DNA of 64,000 nt from CBDESN01 sp965242495 (GCA_965242495.1 OZ251446.1:3100001-3164000); one strand, 5' to 3'; shown: positions 1 through 9,681, counted from the stretch's first letter. Notes: a model not told the origin generated them from the letters alone. Made by a program: numbers and translations.

Positions 1-1212
1 CTGGGCTATTTCGTCGAGGTGACCGGCGCCCAGGCCGACAAGCTCGCCCGGCGCGCGGACGCGACCTTCGTTCACCGCCAGACGATGGCGAACGCCATGC
101 GCTACGCGACGATCGAGCTCGCCGATCTGGAGGCGCGGATCGGCCAGGCCGCGGACCGGGCGCTGGCGCAGGAGCTGGCCTTGTTCGACGAGCTCGCCCG
201 CGCGGTCGCCGATCGCGCCGACGCGATCGCCGGGGCGGCGCGGGCGATCGCCTCGCTCGACGTGTCGGCGGCGCTCGCCGCCCTGGCCGACGAACGGCGC
301 TACGTCCGCCCGACGGTGGACGACTCGACGTCCTTCGCCGTCAAGGGGGGCCGCCATCCGGCGGTCGAGGCCGCGCTCGATTCGGCGCAGGCGGCCGGCT
401 TCGTCCCCAACGACTGCGATCTCGCCCAGCCGCAGCGGCTATGGCTGGTGACCGGCCCCAACATGGCCGGCAAGAGCACCTTCCTGCGCCAGAACGCGCT
501 CATCGCCGTCCTCGCCCAGGCGGGATCGTTCGTGCCCGCCGAGGCCGCGCATATCGGCGTCGTCGACCGGCTGTTCAGCCGCGTCGGCGCGGCCGACGAC
601 CTGGCGCGCGGACGCTCGACCTTCATGGTGGAGATGGTCGAGACCGCGGCGATCCTCAACCAGGCCGGGCCGCGCTCGCTGGTGATCCTGGACGAGATCG
701 GGCGCGGCACCGCGACCTTCGACGGGCTCTCGATCGCCTGGGCCACGCTCGAGCACGTCCATGCGGTCAATCGCTGCCGGGCGCTGTTCGCGACCCATTT
801 CCACGAGCTTACCTCGCTCACCTCCCGCCTGGAGGCGCTGCGCTGCGTCGCCATGCGGGTCAAGGAGTGGCGCGGCGAGGTGGTCTTCCTGCACGAGGTG
901 GCTCCCGGGGCGGCGGACCGTTCCTACGGCATCCATGTCGGGCGGCTGGCGGGCCTGCCGCGCGCGGTGGTGGCGCGGGCCCAGGACGTGCTGGCGACGC
1001 TGGAGCGGGGCGAGCAGGCCGGCGTCCTGACCCGCCTCGCCGACGACCTGCCGCTGTTCTCGGCCAGCGTCGCGGGCGCGCCGGCCGCGCCCTCGGCGGT
1101 GGAGGAGGCGCTGGGCGAGATCGACCCGGACGCGCTCAGCCCGCGCGATGCGCTCGAGCTGATCTATCGGCTGCGCGGTCTGCTCGGGGAGCGGCCGGGC
1201 CGCGGCGGATGA
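1..1212 (+). CDS. mutS: DNA mismatch repair protein MutS, C-terminal part (5' end outside window)
   Basis: MutS recognises mismatches and uses ATP to signal repair. The reading frame is open from base 1, so the start lies upstream; 403 residues are present. Visible are the Walker A loop GPNMAGKST (bases ~453-480), the Walker B stretch VILDEIGRGT followed by TFDGLSIAWA, and the ATHFHELT switch, in the usual MutS ATPase order. The upstream part of the fragment is lever/clamp helix sequence. The stop overlaps the start of glnD (ATGA), and mutS-glnD adjacency is common in alphaproteobacteria. Identification is firm; only the N-terminal mismatch-binding domain cannot be seen. Confidence 0.97.
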   Translation: MGYFVEVTGAQADKLARRADATFVHRQTMANAMRYATIELADLEARIGQAADRALAQELALFDELARAVADRADAIAGAARAIASLDVSAALAALADERRYVRPTVDDSTSFAVKGGRHPAVEAALDSAQAAGFVPNDCDLAQPQRLWLVTGPNMAGKSTFLRQNALIAVLAQAGSFVPAEAAHIGVVDRLFSRVGAADDLARGRSTFMVEMVETAAILNQAGPRSLVILDEIGRGTATFDGLSIAWATLEHVHAVNRCRALFATHFHELTSLTSRLEALRCVAMRVKEWRGEVVFLHEVAPGAADRSYGIHVGRLAGLPRAVVARAQDVLATLERGEQAGVLTRLADDLPLFSASVAGAPAAPSAVEEALGEIDPDALSPRDALELIYRLRGLLGERPGRGG

Positions 1213-3989
1213 ATGCGCCGCGGCGGCTCCGAGCCTATAGTCGCCGCGTCATGTCCGGCCCCGCCCGCCGCCGCGCGCTCGCCGCCCGCCTCGACGATCT
1301 GGTCCGCGACGCCGCCTGCCCGCCCGCGGCGCTGCGGCCGCGCGCGCTCGCCCTGCTGCGGGCGGAGCTGACGGACGGGCGCAACGAGCTGCGGCGGCGG
1401 TTCGACGACGGCGCCCCGGCGGCGGAGACGGCGCGCGCTCACGCCGCCCTGATCGACCGGACGGTGGGGGCGATCCACGACTTCGCCGCCCGGCGGCTCT
1501 ATCCCGCGGCCAATCCGACGGTCGCCGACCGGCTCTGCCTCGACGCCGTCGGCGGCTATGGGCGCGCGGAGCTCGCGCCCCATTCGGACGTGGATCTCCT
1601 GTTCGTGCTGCCCTACAAGGAGACCGCGCGGCTCGAACAGGTGATCGAGTACGTCCTCTACGTGTTGTGGGACCTCGACCTCCGGGTGGGCCACGCGACG
1701 CGCTCGGTGGACGACTGCCTGCGGCTTTCCGGCGACGACCTCACGATCCGCACGTCGGTGCTGGAGGCGCGCTACGTCGCGGGCGAGGGGGCGCTGCACG
1801 ACGAGCTGCGCCGGCGCTTCGCGGCCGAGTTCGACGAAGCGACCGGGCCCGCCTTCGTCGCCGGCAAGCTCGCCGAGCGCGACGCGCGCCATCGGCGGAT
1901 GGGCGATTCGCGCTACGTGCTGGAGCCGGACGTGAAGGACGGCAAGGGCGGGTTGCGCGACCTGCAGACCCTGTCCTGGATCGCCCGATATCTGTATCGG
2001 ACCGACGACGCGGCCGGGCTGGTGGCGCGCGGCGTGCTGACCGAGGGCGAAGCCGCGCGCTTCGCCAAGGCGCGGAACTTCCTGTGGAAGGTGCGCTGTC
2101 ATCTGCATTACCTCGCCGGGCGCGGCGAGAACCGGTTGACGTTCGACCTGCAACCCGAGATCGGCCGGCGGCTGGGCTATCGCGACCGCGCCGGCGGGCG
2201 CAGCGTCGAACGCTTCATGAAGCATTACTACCTGATCGCCAAGGAAGTCGGCGATCTGACCCGCATCTTCTGCGCCGCCCTGGAGGCCGAACCGCGGCGG
2301 ACGCGGCGTTCCGGGCCGTCCGGCCGGGCGCCGGCGGGGTTCGCCCTCGACCGCGGCCGGCTGACGCTGGCGCCGGGCCGCCGCTTCGCCGACGACCCGG
2401 CGTCGATGCTCCGCATCTTCCGCATCGCCCAGGAGCGCGGCCTCGACATCCATCCGCGCGCGCTCCGCGCCGTCGCCCGCAACCTGCGTCTGGTCGATTC
2501 GGTGCGCGAGGACCCGGAGGCCAACCGGCTGTTCCTGGCCATGCTGACCTCGCCCAAGGACCCGGAAACGACGCTGCGCCGGCTCAACGAGGCCGGGGTG
2601 TTCGGCCGCTTCCTCCCCGATTTCGGGCGGGTCGTCGCGCAGATGCAGCACGACATGTATCACGTCTATACGGTCGACGAGCACACGATCCTGGCGATCG
2701 GCATCCTCAACCGCATCGAGGGCGGCGCGTTCGCCGACGAGATGCCGGTGGCGACCGAGGCGGTTCACAAGGCGCAGTCGCGGCGCGCGCTCTATTTCGC
2801 CCTGCTGCTGCACGACATCGCCAAGGGGCGGGGCGGCGACCATTCGCGACTCGGGGCCGACGTCGCGCGGCGGCTGGGGCCCCGCGTGGGCCTCAGCGGC
2901 GAGGAGACCGAGACCGCCGCATGGCTGGTCCGCCATCATCTGGCGATGAGCAACGCCGCCTTTCGCCGCGACGTGGACGACCCCAAGACGGTCAGCGACT
3001 TCGTGGCGACGGTGCAGTCGCTGGAGCGGCTGCGGCTGCTGGCGGCGCTCACCGCGGCGGACATCCGCGCCGTCGGACCCAACGTCTGGAACGCCTGGAA
3101 GGCGGCGCTGCTGCGCGGCCTGTACCATGCCGCCGAAGACCTGCTCTCGGGCGGCATGGCGGGCGACGCGGCGGGCGGGGGGCGGGAGGCGCGGGCGGCG
3201 GCGGCGCGGGAACGGGCGCGCGAATTGCTGACGGAGTTCGGCGCCGGGGAGATCGAGGCGCATCTGTCGCGCGGGCCGACCGCCTATTGGCTGGCGTTCG
3301 AGCCGGCGGCGCTGGCGGACCATGCGCGACTCCTGCGCGAGGCCGCCGGCGGCGCGCCGCCGGTGCTGATCCGGAGCCGGGTCGATCATGCGCGCGCGGT
3401 CACCGAGATGACGATCTGCGCCCGCGACCATCCCGGCCTGTTCTGCCGCATCGCCGGGGCGATGGCGATGAGCGGCGCGGACGTGGCCGACGCCAGGATA
3501 TTCACCCTCGCCGACGGCATGGCCCTGGACACGTTCCGGGTGCAGGACGCGAACGGCCGGGCGTTCGACCGGCCCGACGATCTGGCGGGGCTGTCGCGCC
3601 GGATCGAACAGGCGGTCGCCGGCGAACTCAGCCCGCAGCGGGCGATCGCCGAGCGGGCGGCCCGCCATGCGAGCCGCCGCACCCGCGTCTTCACCGTCGA
3701 GGCGCGCGTTCTCATCGACAACGAGGCGAGCCGCACCCATACGGTGATCGAGGTCAACGGCCGCGACCGGCCGGGCCTGCTGTATCGTCTGACCCGCGCT
3801 TTCGTCGATCTCGGCGTACAGATCGCCAGCGCCCGCATCACCACCTACGGGGAGAGCGCGGTCGACGTGTTCTACGTCAAGGACGCCTTCGGCCTGAAGA
3901 TCGCCCATGCCGCCCGCCTCGACCGCATCCGCGCCGCCCTGCTGGAGGCGCTGGACGATTCGGTCGGTATCCCTGCCGCCGCGGAGTGA
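1209..3989 (+). CDS. glnD: bifunctional [protein-PII] uridylyltransferase/uridylyl-removing enzyme
   Basis: GlnD senses glutamine and adds or removes UMP on PII proteins, controlling nitrogen assimilation. The 926-residue product shows the family domain order: a nucleotidyltransferase domain with GGYGRAELAPHSDVDLL near residue 114, an HD domain with LLLHDIAKG near residue 532, and two C-terminal ACT domains (RDHPGLFCRI near 740, RDRPGLLYRL near 852). Length matches the family. The ATG at 1209 overlaps the mutS stop and is chosen for coupling; an in-frame ATG at 1251 has no better ribosome site and is the main alternative. Transcription probably runs through from mutS. Confidence 0.95.
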   Translation: MNAPRRLRAYSRRVMSGPARRRALAARLDDLVRDAACPPAALRPRALALLRAELTDGRNELRRRFDDGAPAAETARAHAALIDRTVGAIHDFAARRLYPAANPTVADRLCLDAVGGYGRAELAPHSDVDLLFVLPYKETARLEQVIEYVLYVLWDLDLRVGHATRSVDDCLRLSGDDLTIRTSVLEARYVAGEGALHDELRRRFAAEFDEATGPAFVAGKLAERDARHRRMGDSRYVLEPDVKDGKGGLRDLQTLSWIARYLYRTDDAAGLVARGVLTEGEAARFAKARNFLWKVRCHLHYLAGRGENRLTFDLQPEIGRRLGYRDRAGGRSVERFMKHYYLIAKEVGDLTRIFCAALEAEPRRTRRSGPSGRAPAGFALDRGRLTLAPGRRFADDPASMLRIFRIAQERGLDIHPRALRAVARNLRLVDSVREDPEANRLFLAMLTSPKDPETTLRRLNEAGVFGRFLPDFGRVVAQMQHDMYHVYTVDEHTILAIGILNRIEGGAFADEMPVATEAVHKAQSRRALYFALLLHDIAKGRGGDHSRLGADVARRLGPRVGLSGEETETAAWLVRHHLAMSNAAFRRDVDDPKTVSDFVATVQSLERLRLLAALTAADIRAVGPNVWNAWKAALLRGLYHAAEDLLSGGMAGDAAGGGREARAAAARERARELLTEFGAGEIEAHLSRGPTAYWLAFEPAALADHARLLREAAGGAPPVLIRSRVDHARAVTEMTICARDHPGLFCRIAGAMAMSGADVADARIFTLADGMALDTFRVQDANGRAFDRPDDLAGLSRRIEQAVAGELSPQRAIAERAARHASRRTRVFTVEARVLIDNEASRTHTVIEVNGRDRPGLLYRLTRAFVDLGVQIASARITTYGESAVDVFYVKDAFGLKIAHAARLDRIRAALLEALDDSVGIPAAAE

Positions 3990-4008
3990 GGACGCGAAGG
4001 CCGCGTCC
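3990..4008. terminator. hairpin between convergent glnD and thioesterase genes
   Basis: A perfect 7-bp stem (GGACGCG/CGCGTCC) with a 5-base loop begins right after the glnD stop. It lies between two converging genes, where a bidirectional terminator is expected. There is no T-run, so intrinsic termination is uncertain. Confidence 0.4.
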
Positions 4009-4042
4009 GAGTTGACGATGGAGCGGTTGCGGAACCGGACCG

Positions 4043-4522
4043 TCAGCCGCCGCCCTCCGAATCCCCTTCGCACGCCGCCTTGTAGGCGCGGAGGCGTTCG
4101 GCGAAGTATTCCGGCATCGGCACCGACTTCTGACGGTCGGGGTCGATGGTGGCGAAGGTGACGCCGCAATCGAAGCTGTGCGTATCGTGCTGGTCGCGCC
4201 CCTCGATGCGCAGCGTGTGGCTCGAACGTCCGATGCGCTCCAGCCACACCGTCGAATCGAGCCGGTCGCCCGGGCGCAGCACGCTGTGGAAGTCGAGATG
4301 GCAGGCCATCACCGGCACCGCCACGCCCCAGCGCAGGTCGAACGCCGCCCAATGCTCGCCCGCCACATGGTCGAACCACGCCTCCGCCGCCTCGAGGGCG
4401 TAGTCGAGGAAGCGGGCGGTGTAGACGAAGCGGGCGAAATCGACCTCGCCCCATTTGACCCGGCGGCGGACTACGATCGGGGCGCGGCCCGCGATCTCCT
4501 CCAGCTCGACTTCGACCGGCAT
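4043..4522 (-). CDS. acyl-CoA thioesterase, 4HBT hot-dog family
   Basis: This 159-residue protein resembles 4-hydroxybenzoyl-CoA thioesterase-type hot-dog enzymes, which hydrolyse acyl-CoA. The sequence RRRVKWGEVDFARFVYTARF near residue 18 matches the family's beta-strand plus helix start, including the acidic residue in the position usually held by the catalytic Asp (here within GEVDFARFVY). LRWGVAVPVMACHLDF and a GDRLD loop follow as in the family. The ATG at 4522 is preceded by a GAGGGGG ribosome site; longer in-frame starts lack one. It converges on glnD and diverges from murJ. The substrate cannot be told from sequence. Confidence 0.8.
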   Translation of the reverse strand: MPVEVELEEIAGRAPIVVRRRVKWGEVDFARFVYTARFLDYALEAAEAWFDHVAGEHWAAFDLRWGVAVPVMACHLDFHSVLRPGDRLDSTVWLERIGRSSHTLRIEGRDQHDTHSFDCGVTFATIDPDRQKSVPMPEYFAERLRAYKAACEGDSEGGG

Positions 4523-4552
4523 CGGCCCGCCCCCTCGATGACGCGGCCGCAG

Positions 4553-4580
4553 AGCGTAGGGGCGCGCCGCGCGCGAAATC
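4553..4580 (-). promoter_or_regulatory. candidate sigma70-type promoter for the thioesterase gene
   Basis: On the minus strand TTGATT (4575-4580) and TACGCT (4553-4558) are spaced by 16 bases, 30 bases upstream of the ATG at 4522. The spacing is acceptable and the match is moderate; this is inference from sequence only. Confidence 0.3.
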
Positions 4581-4622
4581 AAGTGCTGCCAAACGGTCGC
4601 GATCGGGGTAGACCATCGGCCC

Positions 4623-6173
4623 ATGGCGCTCCTCAAGCCGATCGCCACGGTGGGCGGCTACACCATGGCGAGCCGCGTGCTCGGCTTCCTGCGCGACATA
4701 CTGATCGCGGCGCTGCTGGGCGCGGGTCCGGTCGCGGACGCCTTCTTCGTCGCCTTCAAGCTGCCCAATTTCTTCCGCCGGCTGTTCGCCGAAGGCGCCT
4801 TCAACGCGGCGTTCGTCCCGCTGTTCACCGCCCGGCTGACCGAGGCCGGCGCGGAGCCCGCCCGCCGGTTCGCCGAGGACGTGCTGGCGGTGCTGACCGT
4901 CGCCCTGCTGGCGTTCTGCACGCTGATGCAGATCGCGATGCCTTGGGCGATGCACGTCTTCGCGCCGGGATTTGCGGCCGATCCCGGGAAGTTCGACCTC
5001 GCGGTCGAGCTTACGCGCATCACCTTTCCCTACCTGCTGTTCATCTCGCTGGTGTCCCAGCTGGGCGGCGTGCTCAACGCGCTCGGCCGGTTCGCCGCCG
5101 CGGCGGCGACGCCGATTCTGCTCAACCTGTGCCTGATCGGCGCGCTGCTGGGCCTCGCGCAGCGGATGGCGACGCCCGGCCACGCCCTCGCCTGGGGGGT
5201 CATGCTGGCCGGCGTCGTCCAGTTTCTGTGGCTGATCGCCGCATGCCGTCGGGCGGGGATGAGATTCCGCATGCCGCGGCCCCGCATCGACGCCCGGGTC
5301 AGGCGCCTGCTGGTTCTGATCCTGCCGGGGGCGGTCGGGGCCGGGGTGGTGCAGATCAACCTGCTGATCGGCGTGGTCATCGCCTCGCTGCTGCCGACCG
5401 GATCGGTGTCCTACCTGTATTACGCCGACCGCATCCACCAGCTGCCGCTGGGCGTCGTCGGCGTCGCCGTGGGAACCGCTCTGCTGCCGCTGCTGTCGCG
5501 GCAGCTGAAATCGGGGCAGGAGGAAGAGGCCCGGCGCAGCCTCAACCGCGCCCTGGAGGCGGCGCTGTTCCTGACGCTCCCGGCGGCGGCGGCGCTGATC
5601 GTCATCCCCGGCCCGATCGTCGCGGCGCTGTTCGAGCGCGGCGCCTTCGCCGCCGAGGCGACGGCGGCGACCGCAGGCGCGCTGGTCGCCTATTCGACCG
5701 GCCTGCCGGCCTATGTGCTGATCAAGGTGCTGGCGCCCGGTTTCTTCGCCCGCGAGGACACCGCGACCCCGGTCAAGATCGCCGCCGCCTGCGTGCTGGT
5801 GAACGTCGCCGCCAGCCTCGTCCTCATGGGGCCGTTGCAACATGTCGGCGTCGCGCTGGCCACTTCGATCGCGGCCTGGGTCAACGCAGGCCTGCTCGCT
5901 TGGGCGCTGCGGCGACGCGGGCATCTGGCCGTCGATGCGCGGCTGCGGGCCCGGCTGCCCCGCATCGCGCTGGCCGCGGCGGGGATGGCCGGGCTGCTGC
6001 TGCTCGCCGCGCAAGGCCTCGCGCCGATGCTGGCCGGCGCGCCGGCGGGCCGCGCCGGGGCGCTGGCGCTGCTGGTGCTGACGGGCCTCGCGGGCTATGC
6101 CGGGCTCGCCCTGGCGACGCGGGCGGCGTCGGTCGGCGAACTGCGGCGGACCGTCGGCCGGCGCGGGGCTTGA
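4623..6173 (+). CDS. murJ: lipid II flippase MurJ (MviN family)
   Basis: MurJ flips lipid-linked peptidoglycan precursor across the inner membrane. The 516-residue protein has the long run of hydrophobic segments (about 13-14) of the MOP exporter superfamily. It also has the MurJ N-terminal signature, with YTMASRVLGFLRD near residue 14 and FKLPNFFRRLFAEGAF near residue 47. The segment YLYYADRIHQLPLGVVGVA in the middle is another strong family match. The ATG at 4623 starts directly at the conserved N-terminus. trpS follows after 64 bases, an arrangement common in alphaproteobacteria, so the two are likely co-transcribed. Confidence 0.96.
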   Translation: MALLKPIATVGGYTMASRVLGFLRDILIAALLGAGPVADAFFVAFKLPNFFRRLFAEGAFNAAFVPLFTARLTEAGAEPARRFAEDVLAVLTVALLAFCTLMQIAMPWAMHVFAPGFAADPGKFDLAVELTRITFPYLLFISLVSQLGGVLNALGRFAAAAATPILLNLCLIGALLGLAQRMATPGHALAWGVMLAGVVQFLWLIAACRRAGMRFRMPRPRIDARVRRLLVLILPGAVGAGVVQINLLIGVVIASLLPTGSVSYLYYADRIHQLPLGVVGVAVGTALLPLLSRQLKSGQEEEARRSLNRALEAALFLTLPAAAALIVIPGPIVAALFERGAFAAEATAATAGALVAYSTGLPAYVLIKVLAPGFFAREDTATPVKIAAACVLVNVAASLVLMGPLQHVGVALATSIAAWVNAGLLAWALRRRGHLAVDARLRARLPRIALAAAGMAGLLLLAAQGLAPMLAGAPAGRAGALALLVLTGLAGYAGLALATRAASVGELRRTVGRRGA

Positions 6174-6237
6174 CCGGCCGCCAAGGCGTCGCCATAACCC
6201 GGCGCGGCAATCCGCCCGGCGCAAGGGGGACCGCGCC

Positions 6238-7239
6238 ATGAGCCGCATCTTCTCGGGCGTCCAACCCAGCGGCAACCTGCATCTCGGAAACTATCTCGGC
6301 GCGATCCGCAACTTCGCGCGGCTCCAGACCGACTACGACTGCATCTATTGCGTGGTCGATCTGCATGCGATCACCGCCTGGCAGGATCCGGCCGAACTCG
6401 CGGCCAACACGCGCGAGGTCGCGGCGGCCTTCCTCGCCGCCGGCATCGACCCCGGGCGCAACGTCGTCTTCAATCAGAGCCGGGCGCCGGCGCATGCGCG
6501 CCTCGCCTGGATCTTCAACTGCGTGGCCCGCCTCGGCTGGCTCAACCGGATGACCCAGTTCAAGGAGAAGGCCGGCAAGCAGCGCGAGAACGCCAGCGTG
6601 GGCCTCTACGCCTACCCCACGCTGATGGCCGCCGACATCCTCGCCTACAAGGCGACGCACGTCCCGGTGGGCGAGGACCAGAAGCAGCATCTCGAACTGA
6701 CCCGCGACATCGCGCAGAAATTCAACACGGATTTCGGCGTCGGGTTTTTTCCTCTGGTCGAGCCGCTGATCCTCGGCCAGGCGGCGCGGGTGATGAGCCT
6801 GCGCGACGGCCGGGCGAAGATGAGCAAGTCCGATCCGTCGGACGCCTCGCGCATCAACCTGACCGACGACGCCGATGCGATCGCGCGCAAGCTCCGCCGC
6901 GCCAGGACCGACCCCGACCCGCTGCCCGAGACCGAAGCCGGTCTCGCCGGCCGCCCCGAGGCGGCCAATCTGGTCGGCATCTTCGCCGCCCTGTGCGACC
7001 GTCCGGTGGACGACGTGCTGGCCGAGTACGCGGGCCGCGGGTTCGCCGACTTCAAATCGGCGCTCAGCGACGCGGCGGTCGAGGCGCTGGCCCCGGTCGG
7101 GGCCGAGATGAGGCGCTTGGCCCGCGATCCGGGACATGTCGATGCCGTGCTCGCCGAGGGCGCGCGCCGCGCCGCCGCCATCGCCGACCCGATCCTCGAC
7201 GAAGCGCACCGCATCGTCGGGCTGCTGGGACCCGGGTGA
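6238..7239 (+). CDS. trpS: tryptophan--tRNA ligase
   Basis: TrpS charges tRNA(Trp) in the cytoplasm. The 333-residue product begins MSRIFSGVQPSGNLHLGNYL, with the class I HIGH-like motif HLGN at residues 15-18. The second class I motif, KMSKS, is at residues 194-198. The active-site GVQPSG and the stretch PVGEDQKQHLELTRD are diagnostic for TrpRS. Length is typical. The ATG at 6238 is preceded by AAGGGGG, a good ribosome site. It lies downstream of murJ on the same strand. Confidence 0.97.
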   Translation: MSRIFSGVQPSGNLHLGNYLGAIRNFARLQTDYDCIYCVVDLHAITAWQDPAELAANTREVAAAFLAAGIDPGRNVVFNQSRAPAHARLAWIFNCVARLGWLNRMTQFKEKAGKQRENASVGLYAYPTLMAADILAYKATHVPVGEDQKQHLELTRDIAQKFNTDFGVGFFPLVEPLILGQAARVMSLRDGRAKMSKSDPSDASRINLTDDADAIARKLRRARTDPDPLPETEAGLAGRPEAANLVGIFAALCDRPVDDVLAEYAGRGFADFKSALSDAAVEALAPVGAEMRRLARDPGHVDAVLAEGARRAAAIADPILDEAHRIVGLLGPG

Positions 7240-7421
7240 ACGGCGGGCCGACCCTCGCCGTCGCGCCGGCCGGCGACGCGGTGACGGGAGGCGGCGCCGT
7301 ATAGCCCGCGTTTCCCGCGTCCCGAATCCGACGTCCGATCTCCGCCCTTGCGGACGGCGTCCGATAAGCGCACAACGGCGTCCGTCGCCCGTACCTCGCA
7401 CCCGTCGTCCGATCCCCGTCG

Positions 7422-8345
7422 ATGCAGATCTATCTGCCGATCGCCGAGATGTCGCTCAACGCCATGATCCTGCTCGGCATGGGCGGCGGGGTCGGTTTTC
7501 TCTCCGGCATGTTCGGCGTCAGCGGCGGATTCCTGATGACGCCGCTGCTGATCTTCATCGGGGTGCCGCCGGCGGTCGCGGTCGCCACCGAGGCCAACCA
7601 GGTCGTCGCGGCGTCGGTATCGGGCGCGCTGGCGCATTGGCGCCGCCGCAACGTGGACGTCAAGATGGGCTTGGTCCTGCTCGTCGGCGGGTTCGCCGGT
7701 TCGTCGGTCGGCGTGTGGGTGTTCACCTGGCTGCGCGGGCTGGGTCAGATCGACCTGGTGATCTCGCTGTCCTACGTGGTCTTCCTCGGCGTCGTCGGCG
7801 TGCTGATGGTGGTCGAAAGCGTGCGCGCTTGGCTCCGCGCCAGGAATCCGGCGGCGCGCCGGCGCAAGCTCCACCAGCACAACTGGATGCATGGACTGCC
7901 GTTCAAGATGCGGTTCCGCACCTCGAAGCTCTACATCAGCGCGCTGCCGCCGCTGTCGATCGGCTTCTTCGTCGGCCTGCTCGCGGCCATCATGGGCGTC
8001 GGCGGCGGGTTCGTCATGGTGCCGGCGATGATCTACCTGCTGGGGATGCCCACCTCGGTGGTGGTCGGCACGTCGCTGTTCCAGATCGTGTTCGTGACCG
8101 CGAACGTGACCCTGCTCCAGGCGATCAACAACCAGACGGTGGACGTGGTGCTGGCGCTGCTGCTGCTGATCGGCGGCGTGGTCGGCGCGCAGCTGGGCGC
8201 GAAGTTCGGCGCCCGGCTGCGCGGCGAGCAGCTCCGCGTGCTGCTCGGTCTGGTGGTGCTCGCGGTCTGCGCCCGGGTCGCGTTCGGCCTGGTGGTCCCG
8301 CCGGACGACCTCTACTCGCTCGGCGCCCTGGGGGAGAGGGGATGA
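7422..8345 (+). CDS. TauE/SafE-family sulfite/anion exporter, membrane protein
   Basis: This 307-residue integral membrane protein belongs to the TauE/SafE family. It shows the duplicated glycine-rich hallmark: GGGVGFLSGMFGVSGGFLMT near residue 21 and GLLAAIMGVGGGFVMVPAM near residue 188, each starting one half of the internally repeated fold. About eight hydrophobic helices can be counted, with a basic cytoplasmic loop (RARNPAARRRK) in the middle. Members export sulfite, sulfoacetate or related anions; the substrate here is not determined. Its stop overlaps the start of the next gene (ATGA), a TIGR02186-family protein that often accompanies this transporter type in alphaproteobacteria. Confidence 0.9.
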   Translation: MQIYLPIAEMSLNAMILLGMGGGVGFLSGMFGVSGGFLMTPLLIFIGVPPAVAVATEANQVVAASVSGALAHWRRRNVDVKMGLVLLVGGFAGSSVGVWVFTWLRGLGQIDLVISLSYVVFLGVVGVLMVVESVRAWLRARNPAARRRKLHQHNWMHGLPFKMRFRTSKLYISALPPLSIGFFVGLLAAIMGVGGGFVMVPAMIYLLGMPTSVVVGTSLFQIVFVTANVTLLQAINNQTVDVVLALLLLIGGVVGAQLGAKFGARLRGEQLRVLLGLVVLAVCARVAFGLVVPPDDLYSLGALGERG

Positions 8346-9100
8346 GCGCCGCGTCGCGGGTGGTCCGGGCCGGCGCGGCGGCGCTGGCGCAATGCGTCCT
8401 GTGCGCCGCCGCGGCGCAGGCCGCGGGGCCGCTGGTCGCCGACCTGTCGAGCCCCGAGGTCGCGATCACCACCGGCTTCACCGGCACCGACGTGCTGCTG
8501 TTCGGGGCGGTCGAAGGCGGCGGCGACGTGGTCGTCGTGGTCCGGGGTCCCGAACGCCGCGAGGTCGTGCGCCGCAAGGTCCGCGTCGCCGGGATATGGG
8601 TCAACGGCGACGCCATGGCCTTCGACGGCGCGCCGGCCTTCTACCACGTCGCCAGCACGCGCCCGCTGCGCGAGCTGATCCCCGCTTCGACCCTCGCCGC
8701 GCGGCGGATCGGGGCCGGGCGGCTGGATATCCGCCCGGTCGGCGCGGCGACGGCGGCGGACGCGCCGGCGTTCCGGGAGGCGTTGCTCCGCAACAAGACG
8801 CGGGCCGGGCTCTATGGCGACGGCCCCGCGCGCGTCCGCATGGTGGACGGCCGGCTGTTCCGCGCCAACGTCCTGTTCCCCGCCAACGTCCCGACCGGCG
8901 CCTATTCGGTCGAGACGCATCTGGTGCGGGGCGGCGAAATCGTGAGCACCGAGACCACTCCGTTGACGGTGCGCAAGGTTGGCCTGGGGGCCAGGATCTA
9001 CGGCTTCGCCCACCGGCGGTCGGCGCTGTACGGCGTGGCCGCCGTCGCGGTCGCCATGTTGGCGGGATGGATCGCCGGCGTCCTGTTCCGCAGGGCCTGA
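8342..9100 (+). CDS. TIGR02186-family membrane-anchored protein
   Basis: The 252-residue product has an N-terminal signal-like segment ending AAAAQA near residue 30 and one C-terminal transmembrane helix (AVAVAMLAGWIAGVLF) followed by a short basic tail. Most of the protein should therefore be periplasmic and anchored at the C-terminus. The central part, with ITTGFTGTDVLLFGA and VVRGPERREVVRRK, matches the conserved TIGR02186 family of alphaproteobacteria, which has no established function. It is translationally coupled to the TauE-type exporter (ATGA), and I infer that it assists that exporter. Confidence 0.82.
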   Translation: MSAASRVVRAGAAALAQCVLCAAAAQAAGPLVADLSSPEVAITTGFTGTDVLLFGAVEGGGDVVVVVRGPERREVVRRKVRVAGIWVNGDAMAFDGAPAFYHVASTRPLRELIPASTLAARRIGAGRLDIRPVGAATAADAPAFREALLRNKTRAGLYGDGPARVRMVDGRLFRANVLFPANVPTGAYSVETHLVRGGEIVSTETTPLTVRKVGLGARIYGFAHRRSALYGVAAVAVAMLAGWIAGVLFRRA

Positions 9101-9131
9101 CGCCGCGCCGGGGAGTAGCGGGAGGAAAGCG

Positions 9132-9632
9132 ATGACTGTTCCGACGCCCGATGCGGCGGGGGATCCGCCGCCGGAGCGGATCTTCCTGTGCGTGATCGAT
9201 TCGACCGAAGAGGTGCGCGTCGCGCTCCGTTTCGCCGGCCGGCGCGCGCGCAACACCGGCGGCCGGGTCGGGCTGCTCTACGTCATGGAGCCGGCCGATT
9301 TCCAGGACTGGATGGCGGTGGCCGAGAAGATGCGCGAGGAGCGGCGCGACGAGGCCGAACAGGCTCTGCAGGAGCACGCATCCCGGGTCGCCGAGATCTC
9401 CGGCAAGATGCCGGTGCTGTACGCGCGCGAGGGAACGGCGCATGACGCGATCGCGCGGGTGATCGAAGAGGAGCCGCGCATCAGCGTGCTGGTGCTCGCC
9501 GCCGGCACCGGCAAGTCCGGCCCCGGCCCGCTGGTGTCGTCGTTGGCCGGCAAGCTCTCGGGCGCGTTCCCGATTCCGATCACGGTGGTGCCGGGCAATC
9601 TCGATGACGAGCAGATCGACGCCCTGACTTGA
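9132..9632 (+). CDS. universal stress protein UspA-domain protein
   Basis: The 166-residue product is a single UspA-like nucleotide-binding domain. IFLCVIDSTEEVRVALRFA near residue 17 fits the first strand and helix, and VLVLAAGTGKSGPGPLVSSL near residue 117 resembles the G-x2-G-x9-G-S/T ATP-binding loop. PIPITVVPG closes the fold. The ATG at 9132 has GGAGGAAAGCG just upstream. It follows the TauE/TIGR02186 pair on the same strand, 31 bases apart, and may be co-transcribed with it. The stress or ligand it responds to cannot be predicted. Confidence 0.85.
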   Translation: MTVPTPDAAGDPPPERIFLCVIDSTEEVRVALRFAGRRARNTGGRVGLLYVMEPADFQDWMAVAEKMREERRDEAEQALQEHASRVAEISGKMPVLYAREGTAHDAIARVIEEEPRISVLVLAAGTGKSGPGPLVSSLAGKLSGAFPIPITVVPGNLDDEQIDALT

Positions 9633-9681
9633 CGCCATGCCGACTCGGCGGTAAGCTGCGCGGCGGAAGGAGAAGACGCCT

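Noticed and set aside
1164..6275. Very long minus-strand open frame (about 1700 codons) opposite mutS, glnD and murJ
   Set aside because: It is the GC-rich antisense shadow of well-supported genes; its translation is low-complexity Arg/Gly/Gln/Asp-rich and matches no family.
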